Source: CALFVT01 sp964513675
GTDB taxonomy: Bacteria > Pseudomonadota > Alphaproteobacteria > Caulobacterales > Maricaulaceae
Direction of reading: 5' to 3'
Assembly (NCBI GenBank): GCA_964513675.1
Contig: CAZEOD010000015.1
Span: forward strand, 1 to 56,406
DNA length: 56,406 bases
Shown: piece by piece, positions 8,856 to 17,616 of the stretch
How the letters are laid out: each line of letters begins with the position of its first letter
How positions within the stretch are numbered: position 1 is the first letter of the stretch
Made by a program: the position numbers and the translations under genes
The notes under the pieces: model-generated
What the model saw: only the letters and a program-made list of their open reading frames with translations
Told to the model about the DNA's origin: nothing
The model's database searches: none

Positions 8856-9995
8856 TTATCGGGTTTTAAACGGTGTATGTGTGTCTAATATTTTCACGTC
8901 ATGATCGACGGCAAGGCGCTCATGTGTCAAGTAATCTTCAATCGCGGCATGAAGGCCGGCATGCGCCATATAATGGGCGGAGGTTGTAATCACAGGTTCA
9001 TAACCGCGCGCAAGCTTATGCTCGCCTTGTGCACCGGCTTCGACCGTGGGGAGGCCGCGCTCTATGCCCGCTTCAATCGCTTGGTAGTAACAGAGCTCAA
9101 AATGTAGAAAAGGCTTATGGGACAGGCAGCCCCAATTCCGCCCATACAGGGCATCAGAGCCAATAAAGTTAAGCGCGCTAGCAATCGGCGTGCCGTCATC
9201 CCATGCCATAACAAGTAAAATATCGTCACGCATTACGCTGTGAATATGGTCGAAAAACGCGCGGGTCAGATAGGGGCGGCCCCATTTTCGCTGCCCTGTA
9301 TCAAGATAGCAGTCATAGAAAATATCCCAATGCTCTGGTTTTAAATCATCCCCCGTTAAGCGCTTTATCACAAGGCCCTCTTGCGCGGCCCTGCGTTCTT
9401 TGCGGATATTCTTACGCTTGCGAGATGTCAGGCTGGCCAGAAAGTCATCAAAGCTTTGATAGCCGCGATTGATGAAATGAAATTGGCGATCACGGCGCAG
9501 TAGATACCTATTTTTCTCAAAGGCGTCGCGGTCATCCGCTTGTAAAAAGGTCGCGTGAATGCTGGAGAAATTTTGTTGGCGGCAGATTTGCTGCATGGCA
9601 CTGGCCAGCAGTTCTTTATGCGCGGGCGTGCCGGCCAAAAGGCGCGGGCTGGTCGCGGGCGTAAAAGGAATAGCACATTGTAATTTTGGGTAATAATCAA
9701 GTCCGGCGCGGTGCAGCGCATCGGCCCAGCCGTGATCGAAGACATATTCACCTTGGCTGTGGGATTTACCGTAAAGCGGCGCGGCCCCTATGACGTGGCC
9801 AGCGTCATCTTCGAGCCAAAGGTGAAGCGGCTGCCAGCCCGTTTCTGAACAGGCAGAGCCGCTTTCTTCTAAGGCGTTTAAAAACGCCCATTTCAAAAAT
9901 GGATGTCGACCTTTTGGTAAAAGCGCATCCCATGCCGCCTCGGAGACCTCCGAGATGCGGCCGAGTAAGCTCGCGCGATATTGCGGCTCATCCAT
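8856..9995 (-). CDS. FemAB-like (DUF482) GNAT-fold acyltransferase
   Basis: The 379-residue protein fits the FemAB_like/DUF482 family, which is widespread in alphaproteobacteria and structurally related to GNAT and Fem aminoacyltransferases. Characteristic stretches are HPFLKWAFLNALEESGSA near the N-terminus, FDHGWADALHRAGLDYYPKLQ, SRKRKNIRKERR in the centre and YGRNWGC towards the C-terminus. No catalysed reaction is firmly established for the family. It lies 8 bases after ridA and 18 bases before the HIT gene, so the three are probably one transcript. Confidence 0.8.
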   Translation of the reverse strand: MDEPQYRASLLGRISEVSEAAWDALLPKGRHPFLKWAFLNALEESGSACSETGWQPLHLWLEDDAGHVIGAAPLYGKSHSQGEYVFDHGWADALHRAGLDYYPKLQCAIPFTPATSPRLLAGTPAHKELLASAMQQICRQQNFSSIHATFLQADDRDAFEKNRYLLRRDRQFHFINRGYQSFDDFLASLTSRKRKNIRKERRAAQEGLVIKRLTGDDLKPEHWDIFYDCYLDTGQRKWGRPYLTRAFFDHIHSVMRDDILLVMAWDDGTPIASALNFIGSDALYGRNWGCLSHKPFLHFELCYYQAIEAGIERGLPTVEAGAQGEHKLARGYEPVITTSAHYMAHAGLHAAIEDYLTHERLAVDHDVKILDTHTPFKTR

Positions 9996-10003
9996 TAAGG
10001 GGC

Positions 10004-10477
10004 TTAAGCGGGGTCGATTTCGACAATCGCGTCAATCTCGACGGCGACATCAAGCGGTAGGCTGGGGGCGCTGACAGCAAAGCGGGCATGGCGGCCTTTA
10101 TCACCAAAAACGGCAACCATAATATCTGAACAGCCATTAATGACTTTCGGAATATCGGCCTCGGTTGCGCCGGGCAGGGCTTGAACAAAACCGCCGAGCT
10201 TAACAATACGTTTGACGCGCGATAGATCACCGCCGCAAGCGGCTTTCATTTGCGCTATAAGGTTCAAGGCTGAGAGCCGAGCAGCCTCTTGGCCGCGCTC
10301 AACAGTCAGATCTTCGCCAAGACGTCCGCCAATTTTATTATCGCCAATTTTAGAGACTTGGCCGGAGATGAAAATGAGGTTTCCGCTTTGCACATATCCA
10401 ACGTAATTTGCGACAGGTGCCGCAGCGTCGGGAAGCGTCAGGCCAAGCTCATCGAGGCGGCTATCAAAATTGGACAT
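10004..10477 (-). CDS. RidA family protein (YjgF/YER057c/UK114)
   Basis: RidA-type proteins deaminate reactive enamine/imine intermediates made by PLP enzymes. The N-terminal part carries NYVGYVQSGNLIFISGQ, and the C-terminal stretch FGDKGRHARFAVSAPSLPLDVAVEIDAI is typical of the YjgF subgroup of about 155 residues that is common in alphaproteobacteria. The start at 10477 (MSNFDSRLDELGL) is chosen because the residues upstream of it show no homology. The catalytic Arg found in true RidA enzymes (R105 in E. coli) corresponds to a position near HARFAV, but I cannot verify activity. It is the first gene of the ridA / FemAB-like / HIT run. Confidence 0.85.
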   Translation of the reverse strand: MSNFDSRLDELGLTLPDAAAPVANYVGYVQSGNLIFISGQVSKIGDNKIGGRLGEDLTVERGQEAARLSALNLIAQMKAACGGDLSRVKRIVKLGGFVQALPGATEADIPKVINGCSDIMVAVFGDKGRHARFAVSAPSLPLDVAVEIDAIVEIDPA

Positions 10478-10537
10478 GTCTTGTCTCCATCTTATCTTTA
10501 AGTCATAGCTCCTTAGACGATTCATTGGGAGACGACT

Positions 10538-11149
10538 ATGTTAAAATCGGGTGATATTTTGCCGCGTCCGTCGGCGCAGCCACAGTTAACGGCTTTTCTT
10601 GAAACGCGGCGCTCAAATTTGGCGAAACTCATGCAGGCTCCGGGGCCGAGCGCTGATGAACTGGCGCGGATACTCAAGATAGCGGCTCGTGTACCCGATC
10701 ACCGTAAGCTTGCGCCGTGGCGATTCATCACCTTTCAAGGCGGTGCGCGGACGAGCTTTGGTCAGCATATTCGCCGCGCGTTTGAAGCCGCTCATCCTGA
10801 CGCGCCGGAAGACCGCGCCGATTTTGAAGCTGAACGATTTATGCGCGCCCCGCTTGTAATCGCTGTGATTAGCGCGCCGGTGGAGTGCCCGCGCGGTACA
10901 CCCGAATGGGAGCAAGTCTTAAGCGCGGGGGCGGTCTGTTATAATTTGCTGCTTGGGGCTCAAAGCCTTGGCTACGGCGCGCAGTGGCTAACAGAATGGT
11001 ATGCTTATGATTCGGGCGTTACGGCGGCGATGGGGTTGACGGGGGCTGAAAAAATTGCGGGGCTTGTCTATATCGGAACCCCGAGCGCACCGCCGCAAGA
11101 ACGCGCGCGGCCAGAGATCAATGACAAGGTCAGCGCGTGGCCAAAATAG
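10538..11149 (+). CDS. Nitroreductase family protein (YdjA-like)
   Basis: This is an FMN-dependent oxidoreductase of the nitroreductase fold, 203 residues. The N-terminal RRS motif is ETRRSNLAKLM, the stretch AARVPDHRKLAPWRFI is typical of YdjA-like single-domain members, and the end has GLVYIGTPSAPPQERARPE. FMN is expected to bind through the RRS region. A GGGAG-like ribosome binding site precedes the ATG. The physiological substrate is unknown. It is divergent from ridA by 60 bases and has no co-directional neighbour. Confidence 0.88.
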   Translation: MLKSGDILPRPSAQPQLTAFLETRRSNLAKLMQAPGPSADELARILKIAARVPDHRKLAPWRFITFQGGARTSFGQHIRRAFEAAHPDAPEDRADFEAERFMRAPLVIAVISAPVECPRGTPEWEQVLSAGAVCYNLLLGAQSLGYGAQWLTEWYAYDSGVTAAMGLTGAEKIAGLVYIGTPSAPPQERARPEINDKVSAWPK

Positions 11150-11230
11150 TCATTTTGATGCAGAAAAATCCGGTTTAAAGGCGGTTTCAAAAACTGTTTA
11201 GGATAGGTTCATCTTCACGGCGCTAGAGAA

Positions 11231-11303
11231 ATGCTTGGGGGTTAGTTTACTAACTTCAAGGGCCTCGCATACTGCCATGCGCCCCGTGTAGGAGCGGGGC
11301 CCG
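11231..11303 (+). ncRNA. Candidate structured RNA (three stem-loops)
   Basis: Three adjacent stem-loops can be drawn. The first is an 11-bp stem (11234-11245 with 11250-11260) with one bulged G, two G-U pairs and a UUUA loop. The second is CGCAU with AUGCG (11266-11270/11277-11281). The third is CCCCG with CGGGG (11282-11286/11295-11299) with the loop UGUAGGAG. GGGCC at 11260 could alternatively close on GGCCC at 11298. The G-U pairs exist only on the plus strand, which supports that orientation. No convincing U-tract terminator follows. It may be a small RNA of an alphaproteobacterial family, but I could not assign one. Confidence 0.35.
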
Positions 11304-11377
11304 TTATAATCTTCTGATATTTTGAGCGCTATTTTTAAGGCCGCAGTGGGGCATTGTTTTAAAGCGGGATTTACCGG

Positions 11378-13416
11378 TTAAGATACGGTTCCGCTATCTG
11401 TCTCAAGCGCCAATAAAATATCGCCATCTGCCACGAGGGCATCAACAGCGGCGTTAATCTTCGCAATGACACCATCGCGCGGGGCGTCTAGCGCCATCTC
11501 CATTTTCATCGCTTCCATAATGATTAGCGTATCACCTGCCTTAACCGCATCGCCCGCTACGGCGTTAATCGCAATAATCTTGCCGGGCATGAGCGCGGTG
11601 AGGGTGTTGGCAGATGACGCCGTGTTGAGAGTGTCAAAGCTTATTTTTGAAATCTCAATGATCTGTGCATTACGATAAAACCTAATTTTATCCGGAAATA
11701 TTTTCCTCGACCACGCTTTATAATCTAAAGTAACATCTTCATTGGGCTGTGATGTGCTATGTTCACGCAGGCAAACTGAAACGCGCCTTTCATCATTGAT
11801 TTTAACGCTATATTGCGCGCCATTTTGGCTCAGCAATTCGGCCGTTATAATGTCTTCATTATGCGCATATCTGTAAATATTTCGGCGCGGTAAATTCACG
11901 CGAAACCCTGTTTTTTCTTTGAAAGGGCTCAGATGTGAATGTGAAGGTTTAAAATGCTCAGTTAAGGCCGCAAGGGCAAACATATTTATATTATCCTCAA
12001 GCGTAGGCGGTATGATGTTGTGAAAGTTTTGGGCTATAAAATGCGTGCTGATTTTACCTGTTTTAAAGTCATTATTAGCGAGGCACCGATCAAGAAATGC
12101 AGCGTTGGTTTTTACTCCTACCGCCTTTACGTCATCTATTAAACGCCGTAACCCCTGAAGGCTGTCTTCACGGTTGTCGCTATGGCAAATGGCTTTGGCG
12201 ATCATGGGGTCGTAAAAAATAGTGACGCGGTCACCGCTCTCAACGCCCGCATCAACTCTATAGCTGCCCGTTTTACCGGTCTCTGAGCCTGTTTCTATAT
12301 GTTCTATAGTNNNNNNNNNNCTATAGTTCCAATGCTCGGCAGAAAGTCATTCGCAGGGTCTTCGGCATAGAGCCGCGCTTCAACCGCATGGCCGTTGATT
12401 TTGATATCTTTTTGAGCGGGGAGTTTTTCGCCTTGGGCGATGCGGATTTGCAGCTCGACCAGATCAAGCCCTGTAATCATTTCTGTAACGGGATGTTCAA
12501 CTTGTAGGCGGGTGTTCATTTCCATAAACCAAAACCCATCACTGCGGAGCTTGCCGGAGCCGTCGACGATAAATTCGACCGTGCCTGCGCCGACATAATT
12601 CACGGCTTTGGCCGCGTTGATTGCCGCGTCCGTCATGGCTTTACGGACATCATCCGTCATGCCGGGGGCCGGCGCTTCTTCGATGACTTTTTGATGGCGG
12701 CGCTGGACGGAGCAATCGCGCTCAAACATATGCACGACATGGCCGTGGTGATCGCCAAAGACCTGCACTTCGATATGGCGCGGCGAGGTGATATATTTTT
12801 CAATCAGGACATTATCATTGCCAAAGCTCGATTTGGCTTCGCGCTGACAACTCGCGAGGGCGGCGCCGAAATCGGCCTCGGTCTCGACCTTGCGCATGCC
12901 TTTACCGCCGCCGCCCGCAACGGCTTTGATAAGCACGGGATAGCCAATCATACGGGCTTGGCTTTGCAAGTTTTTCGGGCTTTGATCTTCGCCGTGATAG
13001 CCGGGGGTTGTCGGTACATTGGCCGCGTCCATTATTTTTTTCGCGGCGTCTTTAAGCCCCATGGCCTCCATAGATTCAGGGGAAGGGCCGATAAAAATAA
13101 TGCCGGCTTTATGGCAAGCGCGCACAAAATCGGGATTTTCCGACAGAAATCCATAGCCGGGGTGAATAGCATCAGCGCCGCTATTAATTGCGGCCGTGAT
13201 GATTTTATCAATGACAAGATAGCTTTCAACCGCAGGCGAGGGGCCAATATGCACGGCCTCATCTGCCATGCGGACATGCAGGGCTTTGCGGTCAGCATCG
13301 GAATAAACCGCGACAGTGGCTATGCCCATCTTACGGGCCGTTTTAATCACGCGGCAGGCAATTTCGCCGCGATTAGCAATGAGGATTTTTTTGATTGGCG
13401 CGTGAGGTTTTATCAT
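11378..13416 (-). CDS. mccA: Methylcrotonoyl-CoA carboxylase alpha (biotin-carrying) subunit, interrupted by an assembly gap
   Basis: The subunit carries biotin carboxylase and biotin carboxyl carrier domains for leucine degradation. The N-terminal part has IANRGEIACRV, the ATP-grasp loop GGGGKGMR and the substrate motif EMNTRLQVEHPVTE. The C-terminal part has the biotin site EAMKMEM (Lys near residue 632). Ten Ns at 12311-12320 split the frame. The same 7 bases (ctatagt) flank the Ns on both sides; overlapping them removes 17 bases, brings both halves into one frame and reads SIGTIEHIETG into VDAGVESGD, as expected for the family. The repaired protein is about 673 residues. Its start overlaps the mccB stop (TAATG). 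The MCC assignment rests on the beta subunit. Confidence 0.9.
12304..12327. other. Scaffold gap with duplicated 7-base flanks
   Basis: A run of 10 N (12311-12320) is flanked by ctatagt on both sides (12304-12310 and 12321-12327). This is what is expected when two contigs that really overlap by a few bases are joined with a fixed-size gap. Collapsing the overlap makes mccA one open frame. It marks the sequence as a draft assembly. Confidence 0.85.
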
Positions 13417-15005
13417 TACATTCTGAACACGCCAAAGCGCGACTCCTCTTGCGGGCCATTTGCCGCCATGGCGAGCCCTAATCCCAGCACGCGGCGCGTA
13501 TCCGTTGGGGCGATAATTCCGTCATCCCATAGTCTTGCGCTGGAATAATAGGGGTGGCCTTCGCGTTCATATTTCTCGCGGATTGGGGCTTTAAAAGCCT
13601 CAAGCTCCTCCTCGCTCCAGCCCTCCGAGCCGCGCGTGACGGTCGCTAAAACACTGGCCGCTTGCTCGCCGCCCATGACGGAAATGCGGGCATTGGGCCA
13701 CATAAAGAGCAGGCGCGGATCATAAGCCCGTCCGCACATGCCGTAATTACCAGCCCCGTAAGAGCCGCCGATAATGACGGTGAATTTTGGCACTTTCGTA
13801 CAGGATACAGCATGGACCATTTTCGCGCCGTCTTTGGCAATGCCGCCGGCTTCGGCTTTGGAACCGACCATGAAACCCGTGATATTTTGCAAAAAGACAA
13901 GCGGGATATGACGCTGGCTACAGAGTTCGATAAAATGCGCGCCCTTCAAAGCGCTTTGCGAGAATAATACGCCGTTATTACCGATAATCCCGACCTTATA
14001 GCCGTGGATTTTGGCAAATCCGCAGACGAGTGTTTCGCCGTAAAGCTTTTTAAATTCATGAAACCGAGAGCCGTCAACAAGGCGTGCAATGATCTCGCGG
14101 ACATCAACGGCTTGGCGGGCATCTGTTGGGATAATCCCCAACAACTCGTCTTCGTCGTAAAGTGGGGCGTCGACCCCTTCGGGCGCATAGCTTGGCTCTG
14201 TTGTTCCGAGGCTTTCCACGGCATCGCGCGCGATTTGCAGGGCGTGCGGGTCGTTCTGCGCGAGATGGTCAACCACGCCGGAGGTTTTCGCATGGAGCAT
14301 CCCGCCGCCAAGGCTCTCCGCGTCAATATCTTCGCCTGTCGCGGCTTTGACCAGCGGGGGCCCCGCGAGGAAGATTGTACCTTGATCTTGCACAATAATC
14401 GACTCGTCTGCCATAGCGGGGACATAAGCGCCGCCTGCCGTGCAGCTTCCCATAACGACAGCGATTTGGGCAATCCCCGCCGCGCTCATATTAGCCTGAT
14501 TATAAAAACAGCGTCCGAAGTGATCGCGGTCAGGAAAGACCTCGGCTTGGCGGGGCAGGTTCGCGCCGCCGCTATCAACAAGATAAAGACAGGGCAGGCG
14601 GTTGGCGGCGGCAATATCTTGTGCGCGCGCTTGTTTTTTGGTTGTCATCGGGAAATAGCTCCCGCCCTTTACCGTGGGGTCATTACAAATAATCATGACC
14701 TCCCGCCCCGCAACGCGGCCAATACCGGTAATTAATCCAGCGGCCGGAACGGTTTCGGGATAAAGCTCATAGGCGGCAAATTGTGACAGCTCTAAAAACG
14801 GCGTTCCGGGATCGAGCAGGCGCTCTATACGCTCACGGGGGAGGAGCTTGCCGCGGGATAAATGTTTCTCTCTCGCGCGCTCTGAACCGCCCTGCGCAAT
14901 AATACCAACTTTCTCGCGTAGATCATCCACAAGGCTTTGCATATAGGCGCGGTTATCAAGAAAGGCCACGCTATCAGGATTAACTGTCGTCGGTAAAACG
15001 GGCAT
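13416..15005 (-). CDS. mccB: Methylcrotonoyl-CoA carboxylase beta (carboxyltransferase) subunit
   Basis: This is the carboxyltransferase subunit that carboxylates 3-methylcrotonyl-CoA in leucine degradation. At 529 residues it fits MccB/LiuB, and the stretches YLVDSGGANLPRQ, VFPDRDHFGRCFYNQANMSA and MGSCTAGGAYVPAMADE match that subfamily rather than propionyl-CoA carboxylase. NITGFMVGSKAEAGGIAKDGAKMV and GAGNYGMCGRAY in the C-terminal half form the CoA and biotin pocket. It is the first gene of the mccB-mccA pair. A perfect palindromic operator candidate lies about 40-65 bases upstream of its ATG. The other liu genes (isovaleryl-CoA dehydrogenase, hydratase) are not in the window. Confidence 0.92.
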   Translation of the reverse strand: MPVLPTTVNPDSVAFLDNRAYMQSLVDDLREKVGIIAQGGSERAREKHLSRGKLLPRERIERLLDPGTPFLELSQFAAYELYPETVPAAGLITGIGRVAGREVMIICNDPTVKGGSYFPMTTKKQARAQDIAAANRLPCLYLVDSGGANLPRQAEVFPDRDHFGRCFYNQANMSAAGIAQIAVVMGSCTAGGAYVPAMADESIIVQDQGTIFLAGPPLVKAATGEDIDAESLGGGMLHAKTSGVVDHLAQNDPHALQIARDAVESLGTTEPSYAPEGVDAPLYDEDELLGIIPTDARQAVDVREIIARLVDGSRFHEFKKLYGETLVCGFAKIHGYKVGIIGNNGVLFSQSALKGAHFIELCSQRHIPLVFLQNITGFMVGSKAEAGGIAKDGAKMVHAVSCTKVPKFTVIIGGSYGAGNYGMCGRAYDPRLLFMWPNARISVMGGEQAASVLATVTRGSEGWSEEELEAFKAPIREKYEREGHPYYSSARLWDDGIIAPTDTRRVLGLGLAMAANGPQEESRFGVFRM

Positions 15006-15044
15006 AAGGCTCTCTTATGATCTATGAATAATTAGTCTCTATAT

Positions 15045-15068
15045 AAATTTGAACTCAGAGTCAAATTT
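15045..15068 (-). promoter_or_regulatory. Palindromic operator over a putative mccB promoter
   Basis: The site is a perfect inverted repeat, AAATTTGA, 8-base spacer, TCAAATTT, about 40 bases upstream of the mccB start. Read on the minus strand, a TTGACT -35-like hexamer lies inside it, followed by an AT-rich -10-like stretch (TATATA/ATAGAG), so a bound regulator would cover the promoter. Which regulator binds is unknown; no regulator gene is adjacent. Confidence 0.45.
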
Positions 15069-15160
15069 TGTGATATAGCAAAACAAATATACGCCCGCAT
15101 AGGATCAAAAATTAGGTTTTATCGTGATTTTTTGCGCTAATATTTAGCTTAGAGCAGCGC

Positions 15161-15874
15161 TTAACTGCCTTGCGCAATATTTGCTAAAACGCGCTGGGCT
15201 GCGGCCTCGGGATCAGGGGATTGGGTGATCGGGCGGCCGACAACAATATGGGATGCCCCGTCTTTAAGGGCCTTAGCGGGGGTCGCAATACGTTTCTGGT
15301 CGCCGATATCATCTCCGGCCATGCGAATGCCGGGGGTGAGGACAATGAAATCATCCGGCACAGCCGTTCGAATTTTCGCGGCTTCTTTGGCGCTGGCAAC
15401 CACGCCGTCAATTCCGGCATCTAAGGCTTGTTTAACGCGGCGCATAACAAGGGCTTCGGGGCTCATATCATAGCCAATATCATTAAGCGCCGCTTGGTCG
15501 AGTGATGTTAAAACCGTGACGCCAAGGATTTTCAAATTGCTTTCGCCTCGACCTTTGGCGGCGGCGCGCATAACATCAGGACGCGCATGAACGGTCAGCA
15601 GGTTTGCGCCGATATGTGCAATCGAACGGGCTGCTTTTTCGACTGTGGCATCAATATCATGGAGCTTAAAATCGAGAAAGACATGTTTACCTTGCGCGGC
15701 CAGTTCACGGCCAAACTCCGCGCCGCCAAGGGGCAAGAGTTGGAGTCCGATTTTATATGCGGCAACACTCTCGCCTAGAGCGGTCACCATATCTCTGGCA
15801 TCCTCAATCGAGGGCAGGTCAAGCGCGACATAAAGACGGGGATCGGCAGGGAGCAAGGATGACTGATCTGGCAT
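15161..15874 (-). CDS. pyrF: Orotidine 5'-phosphate decarboxylase
   Basis: PyrF makes UMP from OMP, the last step of de novo pyrimidine synthesis. The catalytic motif FLDFKLHDID (Asp-Lys-Asp) lies near residue 65, the barrel start is YVALDLPS, the phosphate region is LTPGIRMAGDD, and the C-terminal VVGRPITQSPDP is complete. At 237 residues the length is normal. The start follows the SDR stop by 4 bases, so it is the last gene of the five-gene aromatic amino acid run. Confidence 0.96.
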   Translation of the reverse strand: MPDQSSLLPADPRLYVALDLPSIEDARDMVTALGESVAAYKIGLQLLPLGGAEFGRELAAQGKHVFLDFKLHDIDATVEKAARSIAHIGANLLTVHARPDVMRAAAKGRGESNLKILGVTVLTSLDQAALNDIGYDMSPEALVMRRVKQALDAGIDGVVASAKEAAKIRTAVPDDFIVLTPGIRMAGDDIGDQKRIATPAKALKDGASHIVVGRPITQSPDPEAAAQRVLANIAQGS

Positions 15875-15878
15875 GTGT

Positions 15879-16685
15879 CTAATGACCTTGTCGGATGCGG
15901 TTAGAATTTGCGGCCATGATTTTCTCGGCGAGAGATTCGGGCAGAAGCCGCGCTAAAATGGCAATGGCTTTATTAATCCGCCCCGTAATATGTACGGCTC
16001 TATTGGCTTCGCAGGCATCTACGCCGTTTTCTGCGACCTCTTCGGCGGACATCCACATATAATCAGGCAGGCGGCTTGTGGCCTCGCGGGTGCCGTTGAC
16101 ATCGTGAAATTCGGAATAGGTGAAACCGGGGCAGAGCGCGCTAACATGAACGCCGTCAGCTTTAAGTTCCGCGTTTAGGCTTTGGGAGAATTTAATAAGA
16201 AAGCTTTTAATGGCCGCATAGGTCGTGTGGCCTTTACTGCCGGGGACATGCCCGGCAAGGCTAGCGACATTAATGATCCGGCCGAAGCCGCGGCTTGCCA
16301 TGCCAATAGATAAAGCATGTGCCAATTCGCAAGGGGCGCGGAGCATAACTTGCAAAGAGCGTTCATGATCTTCCCACGCGCTATCCAGATAATTCCCCGG
16401 ATGGCCAAAGCCGGCATTATTGACCAGGCCGTCGATCGTCAGCGCTTTTTTTTCAAGACGCTGCATCAAATCTTGCGTGGCATTGGCGTCCGCCAGATCT
16501 AGCGCGAAAATATGGCTTGTTGTCCCAAATCTATTTTTAAGTTCTGTCGCGAGCTCGATCATGGGAGCCTCACGCCGCGCTGTTAAGGCGAGGTCCCAGC
16601 CGCGAGCGGCATATTCGCGGGCGATGGCCGCGCCGATACCAGCGGAGGCCCCTGTGATAAGGCATATGCGGCGGTGCTGGGTCAT
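15879..16685 (-). CDS. Short-chain dehydrogenase/reductase
   Basis: This is a classical SDR with a Rossmann fold. The cofactor motif TGASAGIGAAIA starts near residue 11, NNAGFG follows, and the catalytic Ser (INVASLAG) and YAAIK (Tyr and Lys) are in place. The start is put at 16685 (MTQHRRICLITG), giving 268 residues; the frame continues upstream only inside the pheA gene. The substrate is not known. The gene lies 13 bases after pheA and 4 bases before pyrF, but co-transcription gives no clear metabolic hint. Confidence 0.9.
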   Translation of the reverse strand: MTQHRRICLITGASAGIGAAIAREYAARGWDLALTARREAPMIELATELKNRFGTTSHIFALDLADANATQDLMQRLEKKALTIDGLVNNAGFGHPGNYLDSAWEDHERSLQVMLRAPCELAHALSIGMASRGFGRIINVASLAGHVPGSKGHTTYAAIKSFLIKFSQSLNAELKADGVHVSALCPGFTYSEFHDVNGTREATSRLPDYMWMSAEEVAENGVDACEANRAVHITGRINKAIAILARLLPESLAEKIMAANSNRIRQGH

Positions 16686-16698
16686 AGCTAAACCTTTA

Positions 16699-17616
16699 TT
16701 ATACGGGCAAGAAGCCTGTGATATCACCGCGCTGCTCGCTGGCGCTATAACAGCCAATGACTTTCAAAAAAGATGTGGCATCGACAAGATCAGATAGCAC
16801 GTTTTCGCCGGCGTCAGAGAAGCGGTTGGTCGCAATATCAACATAAAAGGTCGGCGCGGCGCGCATACCCGAGACCATATAGGTTTCCAATTTTATGATG
16901 TTCACTTTGTGATTAGCAACAGCGCCAAGGGCCTTAAGGAGCGATCCGGGATTATGATGCACTTGGAAAATGACGGTGGTGATGGCCTTCTCGTCAATCG
17001 TCTCTGGCTTGGCGGCCTGTTTTTGTAAAACGTGAAAGCGGGTCACGTTTTTGTCGAAGTCTTGGATATGGCTGTGCAAAACAGACAGGCCGTAAATTTC
17101 GGCCGCCCGCACCGAGCAAATCGCAGCTTTGCGCGGATTGCCTTCGGCCGATACACGCTCCGCGGCATCGGCTGTATTGGCCGCTTCTATGACGTCGGCA
17201 TGGGAAAGATGACTGCCGAGCCAGTCGCGGCACTGCATGATCGCTTGCTTATGGCTTAGCACCTGCTCAATATGGCCGAGGTCTGCATGGCCCAGCTCTT
17301 TATGGTCAAGTTTTGCTGGTGCATCGCTGCTGGGTGCGGGGGCCGCGAGGCAATGTTGTATTTCGACGAAATGCTCGGCGGTGATTGATAAATCTATAAT
17401 ATCAAGTAATTGGTAAAGCTCTGCGACGCGGCCGGCTGTGGAGTTTTCAACCGGCACGACGCCTGCTAAAACTTCACCCAGTTCAATATTGCGAACAACA
17501 TCGAAAATACTGTTATAGCCAATGAGTTTGGCATCGGGATATAACTCTTCTGCGGCTTGATGCGTGTAAGATCCGGGAACGCCGAAATACCCAATTATCT
17601 GTGCTCCAAAGCTCAT
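16699..17616 (-). CDS. pheA: Prephenate dehydratase
   Basis: The enzyme converts prephenate to phenylpyruvate in phenylalanine synthesis. The N-terminal catalytic domain begins GYFGVPGSYTHQAAEE and has VVPVENSTAGRV and the following active-site region; the C-terminal ACT domain (NPGSLLKALGAVANHKVNI and the LETYMVSGM stretch) is the allosteric phenylalanine-binding part. There is no chorismate mutase domain at the N-terminus. It is 305 residues long. The start overlaps the upstream prephenate dehydrogenase stop by 4 bases (ATGA), so both branches from prephenate are coupled in one transcript. Confidence 0.95.
   Translation of the reverse strand: MSFGAQIIGYFGVPGSYTHQAAEELYPDAKLIGYNSIFDVVRNIELGEVLAGVVPVENSTAGRVAELYQLLDIIDLSITAEHFVEIQHCLAAPAPSSDAPAKLDHKELGHADLGHIEQVLSHKQAIMQCRDWLGSHLSHADVIEAANTADAAERVSAEGNPRKAAICSVRAAEIYGLSVLHSHIQDFDKNVTRFHVLQKQAAKPETIDEKAITTVIFQVHHNPGSLLKALGAVANHKVNIIKLETYMVSGMRAAPTFYVDIATNRFSDAGENVLSDLVDATSFLKVIGCYSASEQRGDITGFLPV

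Noticed and set aside
13646..14735. Long antisense frames over mccB and mccA
   Set aside because: They are shadows created by the high GC coding sequence and show no family motifs.
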